Source: Cylicocyclus nassatus (taxonomy: Eukaryota; Nematoda; Chromadorea; Rhabditida; Strongylidae). From it: 64,000 nt of DNA. The stretch is taken from contig CATQJL010000001.1 in the NCBI GenBank assembly GCA_958299035.1, positions 77,955,594 through 78,019,593 on the forward strand, read 5' to 3'. The position numbers and the translations under genes were made by a program. This document shows positions 36,258 to 47,060 of this stretch, piece after piece. Below the pieces are notes generated by a model. That model had not been told where the DNA came from. It did not search any database and was given only the letters and a program-made list of their open reading frames with translations. Each line of letters begins with the position of its first letter. The first letter of the stretch is position 1.

Positions 36258-38081
36258 CAAGGGAAGTCACTTAACTTAGGTCCGGCTTTTGAAATGAGAC
36301 ACATATGCTTGGAATCAGCTTGAAACGCTGATTTCAAATCTGCTTTCCTTAGCTGCGAAGCCATCCTCTGAAGCGCGTTATGAGCTTTTTCCTGAGCAAA
36401 TTTTGCGTGTTGATCGACTTAGGCATGCTACGGTATCATCATCTAGGTAGTGGTTTAAATGCATATTATTCCCTATCAAAGCCAGATGAATCAATTTGAT
36501 GTTATTTAGATTTTCCACCACTTTTTGGGCAGATTTTCATTCAAAGACCTTCTTTCCATATTCAGTTGTATGTCAATGACACATACTAAAAAAACTCATA
36601 ACTCGCTTCAGAGAAACGCTTCGCAGGTAAGGATAGCATATTTGGAATCAGCGCTCCGAGCTGATTCTAAGGCCCGTATGTTACATTTCTGCGGGGAGGG
36701 GATGTGCGCTTAACCATTGAAATGATCCCTGCTGGGGATCCCCTCCCCTCTCCACGCGAACCTTCGTATGCACAAAGACAGTATCGGACAGGGGATCCCC
36801 TGTGGGGAGGGGAAGTGAACCCCCTTATGCACAAGAGGGGATCAAGCGGGGAAATCACCTTGCTTTCAAATTTTCTATGAAAAACTCTTTCTTATTTCAT
36901 ATTCTGACTGCAACTCATCTTCATCTCCTCACTTTCAATAATTTAGGGTTGCGGAATGCGCGTATGCGGTGATTGCGCTCGGGGCACTAAAAATGATTTT
37001 TTCTATTCCCATTATGTTCCTGCTTTCTTGGATGCTGCCCACTTTCGCTCATGCTGCCCCATTCCAGCGTAAAAATGTTGAACTATAGAAGTTGATGTGC
37101 CTCTGCAAGGGAATGGGTAGAAGACGTTATGCTGCCGAAAAGGGAGGGGGGGGGTGCCGCGCGAACGCTCAAAGAAGTATTCTAACACATAACAGAAGCT
37201 GCAAATTGTGCCAGCTCTCCATAAACGCTGTAGCTATCAGCTGCATATCGTTCTTTATCCCAGGGGAATGATCCCCAACAGCCATCCCTGCTATGCACAA
37301 GGGGAACGCTGGGGAGGGGATCACTCCCCAGGGGATTTCTACTCAGAAATAGGCAAATATGCTACTTTCTAGATTTTTTCGAGGCAGCTTATGTTAAAAT
37401 AACAAGATAATGGCAACATGTCATGAAATATGAAAGTTACAATGTGTTTACTCAGTCTATGTAGTTAAAACTATTATGTTATATGAAAAATGCGTAAATT
37501 TTCTGAATGATCAAGAACTCCTACAAATAATCGAAATTGGCAGCTATTATTGCTCGGATTTTTTTCTCAAGAGGCGAATATAGAAAAGAAAGACAAATTG
37601 TAAGCCATAGGTCGCTGAGAGAAGAACTCGGCTTTCACAGAAAATCCTCCATCAAAATGAACGAAATGCTTGGTAATGACTGAGCAGAACCAGAATATCC
37701 GCGTCTCTGGCATGATCTACACCATCGAGCCCCTACTTCGTTGCAGGGGATGTCGATCCCCTCCCCCGCGTTATTGAGTTGAATTCGCGCATACGGGGTT
37801 CCAGTGAGTGGGGGAAGGGAAGGGATCCCCTCCCCCATTCGAACCCCGTATGCATTGGGGTTCGCTCGATCAATACCTCTGAAACCATTCACACCATCCC
37901 CGCTTAGGTGCAGGGGAGGGGATCGCTCCCCTCCCCTCTGTCATGGCGGGATTCGGCGGAGGAGATCGTTCCCCTGGGGATCCAGCTCCCCTCCCTTCCC
38001 CAGCGGGGACGTGCTTGCATACGGGCCTAAATATATGTGTCTCATTTCAAAAGCCCGACCTAAGTTAAGTGACTTCCCTTG
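36258..38081. mobile_element. PIF/Harbinger-like MITE (copy 2), interrupted
   Basis: The same family as 12,952-13,416, with TTA duplications (36,255-36,257 and 38,082-38,084). It is split by a 1,357-bp insertion at 36,671-38,027. The left part (36,258-36,670) aligns with 12,952-13,366 and the right part (38,028-38,081) with the last ~55 bp, so copy 1 serves as the empty-site reference. Confidence 0.85.
36671..38027. mobile_element. GC-rich Harbinger-like element nested in a Harbinger-like MITE
   Basis: The ends GGCCCGTATG and CATACGGGCC are flanked by TAA (36,668-36,670 and 38,028-38,030). The uninterrupted sibling copy has the single target. The ends are packed with GGGGATCCCC-type palindromes separated by C-rich and G-rich tracts, whereas the middle (about 36,880-37,640) is ordinary AT-rich sequence. 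No transposase was found. The internal 85-93 aa frames are products of GC-rich simple sequence. Confidence 0.8.
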
Positions 38082-38219
38082 TTAGAATGCTACTAGCATC
38101 CACCACCCTATTTTTGCATTGATTCTTATGAGAATTGAAGTTATGTTATTCTTGTATGCATCGATCTTTTCTTGACGATCTGCAGAAGTTTCTGGGCACA
38201 GCATAAAAACTCATATTAA

Positions 38220-38530
38220 CACGTTGACGACAACGTGCATTTTTAGTTGTCTGCCTCGTGGGACAATGCCTTTCACAGAAAAATCGAAAATTTTCAGCTA
38301 AAGTCATGCAGGTCGTCAACTACAGTATAGCTACAGTAATTCTATAAGGCGGATGAGAAACGCAAGAGTATTTTCTAGGGTCAGAGCGTTTAAGAACTTT
38401 TGAAATGATTGTAGTCCAAGATAGCAGTCATTTTGACAAAATTTAAGCCGTGACCCACCATGTGGGTCACATTGTCCCACGTGGCAGTCATTGCATGACC
38501 CACCATGTGGGTCACGTTGTCGTCAATGTG
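38220..38530. mobile_element. piggyBac-like TTAA MITE
   Basis: The ends CACGTTGACGACAACGTG and CACGTTGTCGTCAATGTG are flanked by TTAA (38,216-38,219 and 38,531-38,534). Inside, the palindrome TGACCCACCATGTGGGTCA is repeated at about 38,451 and 38,496. It is 311 bp and non-coding. Confidence 0.85.
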
Positions 38531-38937
38531 TTAACTGCTTATCTTTCAGATCGCTCAATTACGAAGCTGAAAGTTGGTACGGAAGGGGAAGGGTAAGGGG
38601 AGGAGGAGGTAAATGAGGACGCTGATTACGAATAGCAACCTACTTTATTGAATGCTTTAACGGTTTACAGTTTCTGGAAAAATATGAGCTATGGAGCTGG
38701 GAGCATGTACAGGTGCGTGAAGGTTCTGATTATGAGTGGATCGGCTCCACTCGTATACGTCAGAAGTTTTAGATAAGGTTACCCTAAACATTCGATAATT
38801 CATTCAAGCATCTATCTGAATTTCGACTCTCAAAGTGCAGATATATTCGATATTCACTCATTCAATATTTTTTATTTTTTTACCGGTATTCAGTCATTCG
38901 ACATTAATAATTAAATTTATTCGATGTTCTGATATTT

Positions 38938-39542
38938 CTTATGCCGCACAGGTTGGTAAGGTGGAACTTTATTGACCTAACTTTTCAAACAACTCGTTTT
39001 CGTCGAAGGTCTGAAAAGGATTGTAGTTTACGTATCTGCTGTACTGTGCCGCCAAACATCTCGTCTAAGTCTGCTTCGCTTGACGTTTTCTCAGACGCAA
39101 CGTACTGGACACATCGAACGAGGGTAAACAGACCTTCGGTCCACCAAAGAGTTAGCACTCTATACTACATGAGTGTCACGAACATCACGGAGTTCTGCTC
39201 AGTGAATCTTGCTACTTATAGTGTGCTTTATCGAGCTTACACAACGATATTAATGGCAGTAGATCTATCTTCAGAATTCTTTCTGTTGTTCATACTTAGA
39301 CTACGAGAGTATATCCACGCCGCTTCAAGGGTGTGTCGTGCTAGAATATCAGTCTCAAACGCTAGGATGACGCATTTAATGCCAGAATCATTGCCGCCGT
39401 GCTCTTCAGACTTATGCTTACCTAACGGAGAGAATAGGTTTCCTCGCCTCATGTTCGTCAGGTGCTCGCTTACTCTAGTGCTCAAAGATCTACCCGACTC
39501 TCCAATGTACACTGTTCAGCAACACAAACATTCCAACTGGTA
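38938..39542 (-). pseudogene. Penelope-like element PLE3, 3' part with GIY-YIG endonuclease
   Basis: On the minus strand the frame reads VYQLECLCC, a stop, then VYIGESGRSLSTRVSEHLTN. It matches VYQIECMSC...IYIGETGRPLSVRISEHLAS of the PLEs at 57.4 and 60.5 kb. The GIY-YIG core (VY...YIG), the Arg of SxRxSEH and the EH pair are visible. Homology continues through IKCVILAFETDILARHTLEA. The frame stops at 39,237, and the 3' untranslated part ends near CCTGTGCGGCATAAG (about 38,938), matching the PLE end CCTGTACGGCATAA near 61,005-61,016. The 5' continuation is at 49,566-51,640, beyond a 10-kb insertion. The long plus-strand frame here (264 aa) is antisense and not a gene. Confidence 0.9.
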
Positions 39543-39652
39543 TCGTTTATTCGTTGACTGTACCGACTGCCGACAGCGCGGCGACCGCCTCTCGTGCCTA
39601 ATGCTTTCGAGAAACGACCGTACTTTGGCAGGACGTAGGGAAAAAGGAACTA

Positions 39653-39870
39653 CCCTAATTTCACGCGTACAAGGCGCATCTTTTTCAATTTTTCAATCAA
39701 GCCGCTCAGCCGCTCCAAAGTATTTCGGAAAGTGATCCCTATGCCGTACGTTTCTCTTAAGCAATATACAGCACGGCATAGGGTCCTTTGGTTGCAAAGT
39801 TGTTTGGCGTATTTGGGCTAGTCAATTTTGGAAAAAAAATGCCCCGCGCCCTGTACGCGTGAAATTAGGG
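39653..39870. mobile_element. Small TA-flanked MITE near the left end of the 10-kb element
   Basis: The ends CCCTAATTTCACGCGTAC and complement are flanked by TA (39,651-39,652 and 39,871-39,872). An inner palindrome CCCTATGCCGTACG / GCACGGCATAGGG lies at about 39,736-39,783. It is 218 bp and non-coding. Confidence 0.8.
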
Positions 39871-40914
39871 TACAAATCTTTTACTCTTTTGAGAGATTAT
39901 GCCGTTTCTAAAGCGCGTTTCCATCACGTGCTGTTCTGCTAAGAGCAAGTAGACTTAAAGTCGTAGTTCTCTTGTTGTTCTTTGCTGTGTTAATGGAATC
40001 CCGATGTAATCTTTGGGTATGTTCTTGATTTTTTAAGTATGCATTGTTTCAGAAGGGTTTCATCACTGTTGGCTTGGTAAAGGTAAGTTGTGTGAACCAA
40101 TTGACTTCCTTTAATAAATTTTGTTACTATTTTGCTTGAGATTTCAATGCAATGCTGAGTCTCCTATGCATCGCAACGTTCCCACTCGGGTCTAGTGAAC
40201 TCCTAGGGGTATTTGTGTTGTGTAGGCTGAAGGTATGATGGCGCTTAGACAATCACCATTATCACTCCACAATGGCTGAAGTAATTTGCAAATCTGTTAT
40301 AAATGTTGCTTGCTTATGAGTGCAGTGTCCCATGATACGTTCTGTCGATCCCGCTTCTTATTAATTTTTTGTGTACCTTTATTTTAGCAAGCTGGCTTTG
40401 AGAGCAACGGATGAGTATTTCTTGGTAGTTAGTTTTGCTTACGAGTTTTTTCTTTATTTACTGAAAATCACTAAAGTCATGCCGTTTTTTCATAACTTTC
40501 CCTTTCCATAACAGTTGCAAACCCGTGTTCCAGAATGCGACACGTTTATTGCTGACCCATAGAATAAATGCATGTAGTATGTGACGTTATTGTTCTGGCA
40601 GTAGTGTGGGACATGAGAGTCTAAAGTAGTTTGAGAAAGGAAGAATGGGAATCTCTAGTGGATTTATAGATTGAGAAACTACTGAAGTGAAGAGCAGAGA
40701 TGTGTGGTAAGGGACTTGAAAGTGATTTTCAAACTTCAATTTTGGCTATAGCGGCTTTCACTTTCACTGTGCATCTGCATCCTGCGCACCGCTGATTTCC
40801 TCATCACTTAAGATGGAAACGTCAGATCCCCAATCTTCTTGTATCGATGCCTTGCGGTCTATGACTATCTTCTGCCTTGCAGTGTTTTCTTCTGCAACGA
40901 CATGGTCCATCCAC

Positions 40915-42370
40915 CGTGCTCATTGTGATGCCGGAAGAGCATGTAACCAATCCAGCGCTCTTCTCCTTGCCTGTAATATTGAGTTATTTTCTGGCAAGAT
41001 TGTGATGTGCGTGACCATTTCCAGAGTATCTTCCGGCTTGCTGAGTGTGGTGAGATTGTGCTTTAGTTGACTCCAGCACGTTTCAATGAGGTTAAAAAAC
41101 AATGATAAGGTGAAAGCCTTGTCACGTTCACCCCTAGATTAGCACAGATACCGCCCACCACATAATTGCGCGGTCCGTCTCGGCCTCCTCGGCTGGACAT
41201 GAGTTCATTCAGCTAAAAGTAAACGAGGCGCATTTTTTGACGAAAGTTTTTTAGGACCACCAATACCTCTTCTAGCAATTTGTTCTTATTGCTGTTCTCC
41301 GCTACTACTACATCATTCGATCGTAAGTAGCTTGCTATTTCAGCCTTTGTAGATGATTGTGAGGGCAGCTTCATTTTTTTTTGTAATTGAGCATATTATC
41401 TTAATTGTAATCCTACCTTTTGTGCTTGGCGGCTATGATAGGGGGCTTACCAATGGTAAATGATACGCAGCAGCCGTTAGCGGTTCTCTTCATATGCGGG
41501 ATCGCATCGCGAATCCAACTTTCGTATATCTCATGGCTCATATAACGATGATAATCCTTTTAACTGACGTCATCCCGCTGATAATGATTCTTGTAAACTC
41601 AGGGATGATTCCCTCTTTGCTGATGGCGCTAATTACTATCGCCCTTTTGCCTTTATTTTTTGCCATAGCCCGTCCACAAGAGTACTCTTGTAGGACGGGG
41701 CAGAGTCGAAACGAGCTATTGTGGTGCCTTCCCAGCTTCTTTTTTTTTCGATGTACAGTCGAACACCCATGTCTCATCCATATAAATGAGACAATGGCTT
41801 GCTGGTCTGCTCTATCGCAGATAAATAGAAGTGCCTCCCTGATCAAATCCGGCCTCTCAAAAATTATGGGCTGCCTGTAGTTATCCTGAATGTAAACCCT
41901 ACTCCTTCGAAGAAATGGTAAAATGTTGTTTTACCAAAGGAAACTCAGAGTAATTGCTCGCCAATTCCTCTCTCAGACTGTCTATTGAAAAATGCTACTC
42001 ATTATGGTGCTCTCTGTGTACGAAATGGCGAACTACACTTCCCCATTCTTCTCCATACTTCTGGACTACCTTTTTCCTTAGAGCTTTTCGGTTTTTTATT
42101 CTGTTCTCCGCGCGCTCGCGTTGTTGTGGAGAGTGACTACGGTATTTAAACACTGTGGAACGTGCCACTCCGCAAATAATCGCTGTTAGTTCTGCTGGTT
42201 TATGAAAAAACGTTTTGACAGCGTTTTCTTCTAATCTGCGGTGAATTTCTTCGCAAAAAAAGCCCCACTCTCCTGATCATTGCCACTTCTTTGTTAGACA
42301 AGGGTTTTCGTGGTTCCTGACTCGTTGAGTACATAGGGTCATCCATCAGGTCTTCGAGCATGCTCAGTTT
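40915..42370 (-). pseudogene. IS630/Tc1/mariner-superfamily transposase, decayed
   Basis: Shifting frames on the minus strand recover, in order: an N-terminal basic region (RERAENRIKNRKALRKKV, about 42,060-42,130); YMDETWVFDCTSKKK (about 41,745-41,795) with the first catalytic Asp; GRAMAKNKGKRAIVISAISK and GIIPEFTRIIISG (about 41,580-41,660); KDYHRYMSHEIYESWI (about 41,500-41,550); DNMLNYK (about 41,387-41,407), the presumed second catalytic Asp; LPSQSSTKAEIASYLRSNDV (about 41,320-41,375); and PYHC with LNLIETCWSQLKHNL (about 41,055-41,110) with the catalytic Glu. Frameshifts, one in an A9 run at about 41,746, and stops make it non-functional. The motif set is that of DDE_3-type Tc1-like transposases with a DETWV core. 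It lies on the same strand as the gene fragments and is the best candidate for the mobilising gene of the 10-kb element. Confidence 0.85.
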
Positions 42371-44085
42371 AAAACTTCGAAATGCATGACCGAGTTTTTC
42401 ATCTTAGTCTATTTTTCGAACCCAAAATGTGATACGATAACAGATGTAACGGACCATAACTTCGTAAACTTACAATCGGTTGAATCTGCATTTCCGCGGT
42501 TTCAAGGCTCACCACATTTTCGATTCTGCTGCTCTAAATCTATACACTTTAAACGCAGGCAACACTGTTGTATATCATAAAATTTCAGACCGTTAGCACT
42601 CCGCGCGAGGCTGTTTGCTCATCAGAGTGTAAGTTAGAGTTATTCTACAATAAACGCTATATATTGAAGATGAAACACCAGATTTAGAGTGGTCGAATTT
42701 ACCGCATTGTCACTTTGACGAAATCACATTGGCCCAAAAGTAGACGACACGCAATTTTTGACAAAAATAGATCATAATTTATCGAACATTGCTACCGAAT
42801 TGTTACCCACGAAATCACGTGAAGTTGAGGGTTCTATTGCTGTTATCTTCCGTTACACTATTGCTGTTATCTTCCGATAAAGTTTGATGTTGAGGAACGA
42901 TCGCGAAAACTCTGGCTGCAATAAACGCGCATTCTATCTTAACTAAGTTCGAGACCTTGTTTTCGGTAGGAATCTAAATGAGATCTTGCTCATGTGTAAT
43001 GAATTGAAACAAAGTCAATTCAGCCGATTGAAAGCACAAGTTACATGTAAAAAGTAATTTTTTTGCTGATTAAAGAACATAATCTAATGAACTTAGCGAA
43101 AACGACTTCGAAGCTTTTGCAGAAGTTGCTTGTTCTATCACAACTCATAAACCGCAACAATAACCTCGTCTTACTCCATTATACGGACCACTGTCAGCGC
43201 TTCCACGTACACAGTACTTATATAAGAAGTGAATGTGCAAGGGTACTAGTTTGCTGCACCCCTCAATCTGCAATCAGTGACGGACTTCTACTGACGTGTG
43301 TGTTGTGGAGAATAAATGTAACTATTATAGGTCTCTTTGAGTAAAAACCTTCCTCATAAGGAAGCGACTTCGCACAAAGGTTATTGCGAGTTTAGATGAG
43401 CAAAGTCGGCTACGAGGAAAAATATACTTTTTTCTAGCAATGCTGCTTCGGTTGGAGTAGATTGTGAAAATGTGTCATGTAAAGCTCATACCTTAGAGCT
43501 ATACTCTCGCGTTAATGTTATGATCAGGGCATCAGCATGTTACTGCACAAGTCACTCCACCAAAGAGAACACGTTTTCCTTAAGACGTAACACCGATAAG
43601 AGGCAACCTCCCTAGCGCTGTCAATGTTAAGCTACAAAATTGAATTTTTACGAATATAGCAATTACGACCTATTCCAAAACTCCGGCATGACATATACAG
43701 TAAGCAGGATGCTTCAAAATTTGCGCAAACCTGGAAAGTAGTCAGAAAATACTCACCTTTTCGCAATTATTCGAGACGAGACCTTTCTAGACATAAATTA
43801 CGAGATCAACAATAAGCGCCACAAGAAGGAGCAGTATTCAGTCTAATCATAAAATCAATCGGCAAAGGACAACAGAAAACAAACTTAGAAAATGAATAAA
43901 AAATAAAGACGTAGCCTCCTTTTTGTTCCTACCCTTAGACGGAGCAGAAATGAGTAAAAAAAGCATTGCCCGGAAATCATCAGTATGGAGGGAGGGCATC
44001 AACTAATAGAAAGGAAAGGAAAAGGAAGGAGCTTACAATGTCCTCGTACAGTGAAGTCGGCTCCACGAACTCAGACAGCGGATAG
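42371..44085. other. Element interior, nothing recognised
   Basis: No domain was found. Frames of 64 and 93 aa at 42,386-42,580 and 43,063-43,344 show no motif. Confidence 0.5.
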
Positions 44086-44164
44086 GACCCCTCCGCCGGA
44101 GAAATGGCAGGGTCGCGGCGTTTCCCCAGGGCGGAGCCCTCCCATTTCTCCGGCGGAGACCTCC

Positions 44165-44275
44165 CATTTCTGCTCCGGATACCTCCCATTTACTGCTCCG
44201 GATACCTCCCATTTTCTGCTCCGGATACCTCCCATTTTCTGCTCCGGATACCTCCCATTTTCTGCTCCGGAGCCC
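44165..44275. repeat. 23-bp minisatellite, array 1
   Basis: About four copies of CTCCGGATACCTCCCATTT plus TCTG (23 bp), then degenerate CTCCGGAGCCCCCCGATTTT units. GC-rich CTCCGGCGGAG palindromes precede it (44,088-44,155). The same unit in the same orientation forms array 2 at 48,734-48,895. Confidence 0.9.
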
Positions 44276-44353
44276 CCCGATTTTGTGCGCCGGAGCCCCC
44301 CGATTTTGTGTTCCGCAAGTCTGCCGCGGCATACTGTAATTACCCCTAATTAA

Positions 44354-44709
44354 AGGCAGCTTCCAGGCAGATCTGGACCTACGGGGCTTTCACGTGGAAA
44401 GTACTTTTGGGGCCCTAACTAAGGCACTGCCCAAGCGGCAGGTTAGGTAGTGCTCTAATGGCTAAGATATTCCCCTCGAAACTGGCCCCCGCGAACGTAT
44501 TCGCATGGATTCATGGCAGTTTCGCGCCAGGATCCACGCTTTGCGCCATGAATCCATGCGAAACACGGTCGCGGGGTCCAGTTTCGAGCAGAATATCTCA
44601 GGCGTTAGAGCACTACTTGAGCTGCCAGTTGGGTAGTGGCTTAGTTAGGGCCCCAAAAGTACTTTCCATGTAAAATCCCCATAGGTCCAGACTTGCCTGG
44701 ACGCTGTCT
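44354..44709. mobile_element. TTAA-type palindromic MITE
   Basis: The ends AGGCAGCTTCCAGGCAGATC and the complement of AGACAGCGTCCAGGCAAG are flanked by TTAA (44,350-44,353 and 44,710-44,713). Nested palindromes (TTTGGGGCCCTAACTAAG, GGATTCATGGC) make most of the element self-complementary. A related decayed copy is at 23,851-24,180. Confidence 0.85.
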
Positions 44710-45021
44710 TTAAGCTCCAAACCCCAATTTTGTCTCTAAACCCCACCCAAATAAGCCGAGTAGGACCCCCCCCCCCGGGTAGGAGTTTAGCGCGACCCTC
44801 ACCCCGTACTCTACCCCCTCCCTCTCACCCCTAGCGTTTGTGGATAGAAGATAGAAGAAAGAGAAGAGATAAGTCATTTATTTCAAATTTTTCAAACTTT
44901 CGAAAAATCATCTTATATCGTTAATCATTTCACACCCACTGGTGTAAAAAAAATGAACCTTTCCAACAAGACAACGGTTTGTGGAACAGTTTAAATTGCA
45001 ATCGCAGTTGGCCCATATTAT

Positions 45022-45153
45022 TTATTTGCTTGCATATATGAAGAACGAATTTTCTCCACTGATGTCGTCGGGAACAGCGCCAAGATTGAATTTGTTATTT
45101 TGATGAGCCAGTGCTAGAGATGCTCGTCGTAAATTGCGCTCCTCATCTGCTCC
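45022..45153 (-). pseudogene. Exon-like ORF downstream of the ribophorin I exons
   Basis: After an acceptor-like TTTTATAG the minus strand reads GADEERNLRRASLALAHQNN and on to a stop, about 43 aa. The phase matches the donor of the preceding ribophorin I exon (both phase 0), so it could be the last exon of the captured gene. I do not recognise it as the usual ribophorin I C-terminus, so its identity is open. Confidence 0.4.
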
Positions 45154-45567
45154 CTATAAAACAAAAGAATAACGTAAACTCTGAGACTTAAGAAAATGAT
45201 TGGAATCTGTTAACGGATACTAATCGAAACTTGTCAAAAGTTACTTGAAACAAACTTTAGCTTCTCCGACGGTATACGATAGTATGGGGAAAACAAAATT
45301 CCACATTTGGGTTGTTCAATTTCTCACTTTAGGATGAACAATAGCTACCCTACCCTTAAGGATCCCTAAGTAAAGAAAATATACTTGCTAAAGTAAAAAG
45401 TCTCGAAAAGACCCGACACCTTTCCCAAGATACGTTCGCGTGCTTCACGTGCCGGATCCTAAAATATTTCGATTTATAGGCAAAGATCGAGTATCGAATA
45501 AACTAGTTCAATGAATCAGGGCAAAAACGGTCGAGAGATGTGACAAACTTTCCAAAACGTAACTTAC

Positions 45568-45685
45568 CGCAACGATTGTGAAATCGAACCGCACATAGAT
45601 AATTACAACGGTAAAGAGTGCAAAGAAAAATGCCGTGGCGAGCAATGGTTCCCGGATCATTTGCGAGAACTCAATCGTAAAACAG
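45568..45685 (-). pseudogene. RPN1: Ribophorin I fragment: transmembrane exon
   Basis: The minus strand encodes IEFSQMIREPLLATAFFFAL then FTVVIIYVRFDFTIVA. This is the C-terminal membrane segment of ribophorin I (family: ...EPLxxxxxFxxLFxxxIxYVRxDFSI). A clean donor GCG|GTAAGT follows at 45,567. The acceptor TTTTCAG|C does not fit the phase of the upstream donor, suggesting decay at this junction. Ribophorin I is the large ER-membrane subunit of the oligosaccharyltransferase. Confidence 0.85.
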
Positions 45686-45760
45686 CTGAAAATGTATGAC
45701 ATAATTTCCAAATTCTAGCAAAAAAGAACATCGATTTATTCAGATCGAAGAGCAACTCAC

Positions 45761-45899
45761 AGTGAAAGACTGGATATGCTCTGGAACAAGGTTTTCTTTC
45801 TGCAACACTATAACTGTTCTGCCAGTTGTGTCCAAGTATGTAGCGCGGACTTCATAGGGTCTTCTACCCATGCTGTATGGTGTGATAAGCCTCGCTTTT
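45761..45899 (-). pseudogene. RPN1: Ribophorin I fragment: luminal exon before the TM segment
   Basis: The minus strand encodes KARLITPYSMGRRPYEVRAT then YLDTTGRTVIVLQKENLVPEHIQSFT. This closely follows the ribophorin I segment ...YLDTxGRPVIVxxKENLVxEHIQxF. The acceptor TTTTAG at 45,900 and the donor ACT|GTGAGT at 45,760 are intact. The upstream exon joins in phase across a 179-bp intron (AG|A gives Arg). No stop in this piece. Confidence 0.9.
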
Positions 45900-46079
45900 C
45901 TAAAATCAAACATGAATTTTAAAAAGCAGAGATGCGTTACACATCGGAAAAGGTTAGGTGCAATGTGTAAAAAGGGTGGCTTGTTTGTCGAGCACCCCAA
46001 TTATATGTTGGTTCCTTCTCAACAATTTAAACTATATGACCCTTTTTCTCAAGACTGACAGTGGTGATCAAGAGCTTAC

Positions 46080-46260
46080 CTTATCATTTCTGGCAGGATG
46101 ATCTTCGTCGTAAGCTTTTCAACCACAGCATTGTCAAAAATATGGTCGAGAACTCTCATTTTTAGCGCATAATTATTGCCCTTATTGTAAAGATATTCGA
46201 AAGAAGGCACATTATAACCGATAACGTAGGAAGTGCGCCATCCTCCAAAAAGCGGGAATC
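46080..46260 (-). pseudogene. RPN1: Ribophorin I fragment: FPLFGGW exon
   Basis: The minus strand encodes [20 protein letters not shown], then [20 protein letters not shown] and [20 protein letters not shown]. It is nearly diagnostic for ribophorin I (FPLFGGWKTxYxxGYNxPSYEYLYxxGxxYALKMRxxDHVFD). The acceptor TCGTTCAG at 46,261-46,262 and the donor ATAAG|GTAAGC are good. The preceding exon, which should hold YYRDEIGN-type sequence, is not present upstream, so the captured gene lacks an internal part. Confidence 0.93.
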
Positions 46261-46552
46261 TGAACGATAAAAAGGAATAAAATATTAACAGAGGCAATAA
46301 GTACGTGACATGTAACTCGGTTTCAGTTCGACATCAACAGAATCAGCGCGAAGTCGCACAGCTGATGTTGATATGTTTCCAATCTCATCTCTATAGTATA
46401 TATCCTTGGCCGACGCTGGTAAAATCGTCTGAATGGGTAAAGTGGAGCCTATTGAAAAAAGTGCTTCTTTGTAGCGATTCTATACAAGCTAATAATGAAT
46501 CTAATGCCATTTGCTAGCCGCTCCTAGCTGCTCTTAGCCTCCTATTAGATTG

Positions 46553-46608
46553 TGCATCATCATAGAAACAGCTCTTAGATTTCTAAGAGCTGTTTCTATG
46601 ATGATGCA
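46553..46608. repeat. Perfect 27-bp hairpin
   Basis: TGCATCATCATAGAAACAGC plus CTCTTAGA is repeated in perfect inversion after only two bases (TT), giving a 56-bp hairpin or cruciform. It lies in what would be the intron upstream of the FPLFGGW exon. Its perfection suggests recent origin. Confidence 0.95.
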
Positions 46609-46950
46609 ACAACAAGCAAGAGTATGGATGCTCTTTTCATCATAACTTGCAAAAGTGATGAAACTTATCACAAAGTTAGAAAAGATGATATATAAAACGA
46701 AAAGCACGTAAAAATTCTTTCACTTCCGGATTTCTAAGTCACAATGCTAAAACGCAAATGGGACACAGTTCAAGAACCACTTTTGCTGGATCGCAAATTG
46801 TGGGTTCAACAAAGGGCTTCTAGATCCCCTTCTCAATCATGATGCGAACGATCAAGAAGATACCCAGAAGCAGCATAAGAGTAGGGCCGTCTTTGCATTC
46901 GAGAAAAAAAGCAGTGTCACACAGTAAAATCTGTTAATAGTGGGACTTAC

Positions 46951-47060
46951 CGTGAAATGCAGAAGAGCCGGTTGTCGACGCCCCCTACGATCCAGTTGAT
47001 GATCAATGCGAGAGAAGGGTTCCCTAGATGACCTACACGATGAGCGAACAAGTGTTGACT
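46951..47060 (-). pseudogene. RPN1: Possible ribophorin I internal exon
   Basis: One minus-strand frame reads PFSRIDHQLDRRGRRQPALL then HFT before a strong donor ACG|GTAAGT (46,950). The family has a PFSRxDYQ motif just upstream of the missing YYRDEIGN part. The upstream boundary is unclear, and another frame through the same DNA is also open, so this is tentative. Confidence 0.45.

Noticed and set aside
37635..38085. 85-93 aa frames in the GC-rich block
   Set aside because: Products of repeated GGGGATCCCC palindromes at a transposon end.
38941..39735. 264-aa plus-strand open frame, one of the longest in the window
   Set aside because: It is antisense to the PLE3 GIY-YIG region and runs across the terminus of the 10-kb element, so it joins two unrelated sequences. 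No domain.
45022..45153. Assignment of this exon-like ORF to ribophorin I with confidence
   Set aside because: The phase is compatible with the preceding exon, but the residues do not match the ribophorin I tail that I know, so it is kept as tentative only.
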